Assembly: GCA_946887105.1 (NCBI GenBank)
Contig: CAMPKJ010000098.1
Location: 1-15,324, forward strand
Source of the DNA: an uncultured Acidobacteriota bacterium
Lineage (GTDB): Bacteria; Acidobacteriota; Thermoanaerobaculia; Gp7-AA8
Length of the DNA: 15,324 nucleotides
Direction: 5' to 3'
Below the pieces are notes generated by a model. That model was not told the origin of the DNA. It did no database searches and worked only from the letters and a program-made list of their open reading frames with translations. The position numbers and the translations under genes were made by a program. Positions 14,610 through 15,324 of this stretch are shown piece by piece (the first letter of the stretch is position 1; every line of letters begins with the position of its first letter).

Positions 14610-15215
14610 TCAACGCCTGGCCACTTCCACCAGGCGATCGGAATCGAACATCGCGGCGGGCGAGATCACCGGCTCGCCCATCGGCACCCGGTTTCCATAC
14701 CGTTCGCGCATCTTCGCGCGGACGGCTGCATTCGAGAGATCGAACTCGCGCAGCGACTGCAGCCGGCCAACCTCGACGCCCGCGCCGTGCTTGTAGATCT
14801 TCCAGACCAGCTCGGAGCAGTAGATCCGCGCGTCGCTCCATTCGAAGTACAGGTCGTAGTTCCTGCCGCGATAGCGTTCACCCACGGCACGCATGCGCTT
14901 CAGTGCCGCGGGTGTGAGCACAGAATGATTGCGAAGCCGTTTCACGACGAAGTGTCCGTTCTTTCCGCGACGGATCCACTCGTGGAGTGGCGTGAGCTTC
15001 ACGGGCTGGACCGCCTCGTAAACGAACCAGCGATCGTTCTCGCGGTACAGGATCCCCATGTGGCTATAGCGGCTCTTGGTGGCCAGCTGAATGGCACGTG
15101 ACTGCGAGGACCGGCTCTCGTGGAAGATGATGTCGCCATCGCGGAGACGGCTCTCGAGATGCGGCGCATTCGCGCACCCCAGCATCAACGCGAGGCAAAC
15201 GATTGTCGGTTTCAT
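14610..15215 (-). CDS. YiiX-like permuted papain-fold (NlpC/P60 superfamily) hydrolase
   Basis: The 201-aa product has an N-terminal signal with a possible lipobox (LMLGC, Cys15), so it is exported or lipid-anchored. The permuted NlpC/P60 arrangement is visible. RLRDGDIIFHES is followed by SRYSHMGILY, with the catalytic-type His52, and further on YCSELVWKIYK supplies the nucleophile Cys133. This His-before-Cys order is characteristic of YiiX/YebB and LRAT-like relatives, which act as amidases, thioesterases or acyltransferases. A basic helix (LKRMRAVGERYRGRNYDLYFEWSD) precedes the Cys, and that NYD(L/F)YF segment is common in the family. The start ATG 15215 has AAGGGA about 9 bases upstream; TTG 15221 in frame is less likely. 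The substrate is unknown. It sits upstream of the S9 peptidase in a probable two-gene unit. Confidence 0.88.
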   Translation of the reverse strand: MKPTIVCLALMLGCANAPHLESRLRDGDIIFHESRSSQSRAIQLATKSRYSHMGILYRENDRWFVYEAVQPVKLTPLHEWIRRGKNGHFVVKRLRNHSVLTPAALKRMRAVGERYRGRNYDLYFEWSDARIYCSELVWKIYKHGAGVEVGRLQSLREFDLSNAAVRAKMRERYGNRVPMGEPVISPAAMFDSDRLVEVARR

Positions 15216-15244
15216 CGGCAATCCCTTTTTAGGCCCTCACGCTG

Positions 15245-15324
15245 TCAGGCGGTGGCGTGCCGGATGTCGTCAGCAGAACGAGCCCCGCGCTGGCGAAGAG
15301 CCTTCAGCCTTGTGGAGAGCTTCG
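15245..15324 (-). CDS. Possible C-terminal fragment of a gene entering from the right edge
   Basis: On the minus strand one frame is open from the window edge to a TGA at 15247-15245, about 26 codons, reading KLSTRLKALRQRG near its start and ending RHATA. Codon third positions are fairly GC-rich (about 18 of 25), compatible with coding, but the stretch is too short to identify. If real, its stop is 29 bp upstream of the YiiX-like start. Equally it may be untranslated leader DNA; I could not find a convincing promoter in 15216-15324. Confidence 0.3.
   Translation of the reverse strand, partial: KLSTRLKALRQRGARSADDIRHATA

Noticed and set aside
15222..15250. Promoter (CTGACA ... TAAAAA) for the YiiX-like gene
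   Set aside because: The spacer is only 11 bases, too short for a sigma-70 promoter.

Overview
The window looks like a high-GC, Gram-negative (diderm) bacterial chromosome. It carries an outer-membrane secretin, several predicted lipoproteins and a zinc-finger form of ribosomal protein bL28. The gene types (a pilMNOPQ cluster followed by Ig-fold lipoproteins, an exported truncated globin, an exported S9 peptidase, a GT21-type glycosyltransferase) remind me of Acidobacteriota such as Thermoanaerobaculia/Vicinamibacteria-like lineages, or less likely Myxococcota. That placement is inference from gene content, not from a search. Gene density is very high, all intergenic gaps are under 250 bp, and I see no mobile elements, tRNA, rRNA or CRISPR.

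Left half (1-7133, minus strand): one long operon read right to left. The order is pilM, pilN, pilO, pilP, pilQ, a small lipoprotein with a CxxCxxC tail, then a Big/IPT-TIG lipoprotein cut by the left edge. The first five encode the type IV pilus alignment complex: cytoplasmic actin-like PilM, inner-membrane PilN and PilO, periplasmic PilP and the outer-membrane secretin PilQ. Stop/start overlap or direct abutment indicates translational coupling. A TTGACA-type promoter candidate lies upstream of pilM. The two lipoproteins are unusual additions to the pil block.

Centre (7134-8804): a 221-bp divergent control region separates pilM from rpmB (bL28) on the plus strand. rpmB is followed after 4 bp by a divergent PAP2-like membrane protein, then by an exported group 1 truncated haemoglobin with a perfect Shine-Dalgarno. 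The 175-bp gap after the globin holds a striking tandem-plus-inverted repeat able to form an approximately 80-nt hairpin.

Right-centre (8805-12502, plus strand): a tightly packed cassette of PAP2 phosphatase, GH1 beta-glycosidase, PHP-domain phosphoesterase and a GT21 (ceramide glucosyltransferase/HpnI-like) glycosyltransferase, with GTGA overlaps or 2-4 bp gaps. A plausible but unproven reading is a membrane glycolipid synthesis/turnover unit.

Right end (12531-15324, minus strand): an exported S9 prolyl-oligopeptidase-family peptidase converges on the GT21 gene across a 28-bp gap with a small hairpin. It is preceded by a YiiX-like papain-fold (NlpC/P60 superfamily) protein. The last 80 bases may hold the 3' end of another minus-strand gene.
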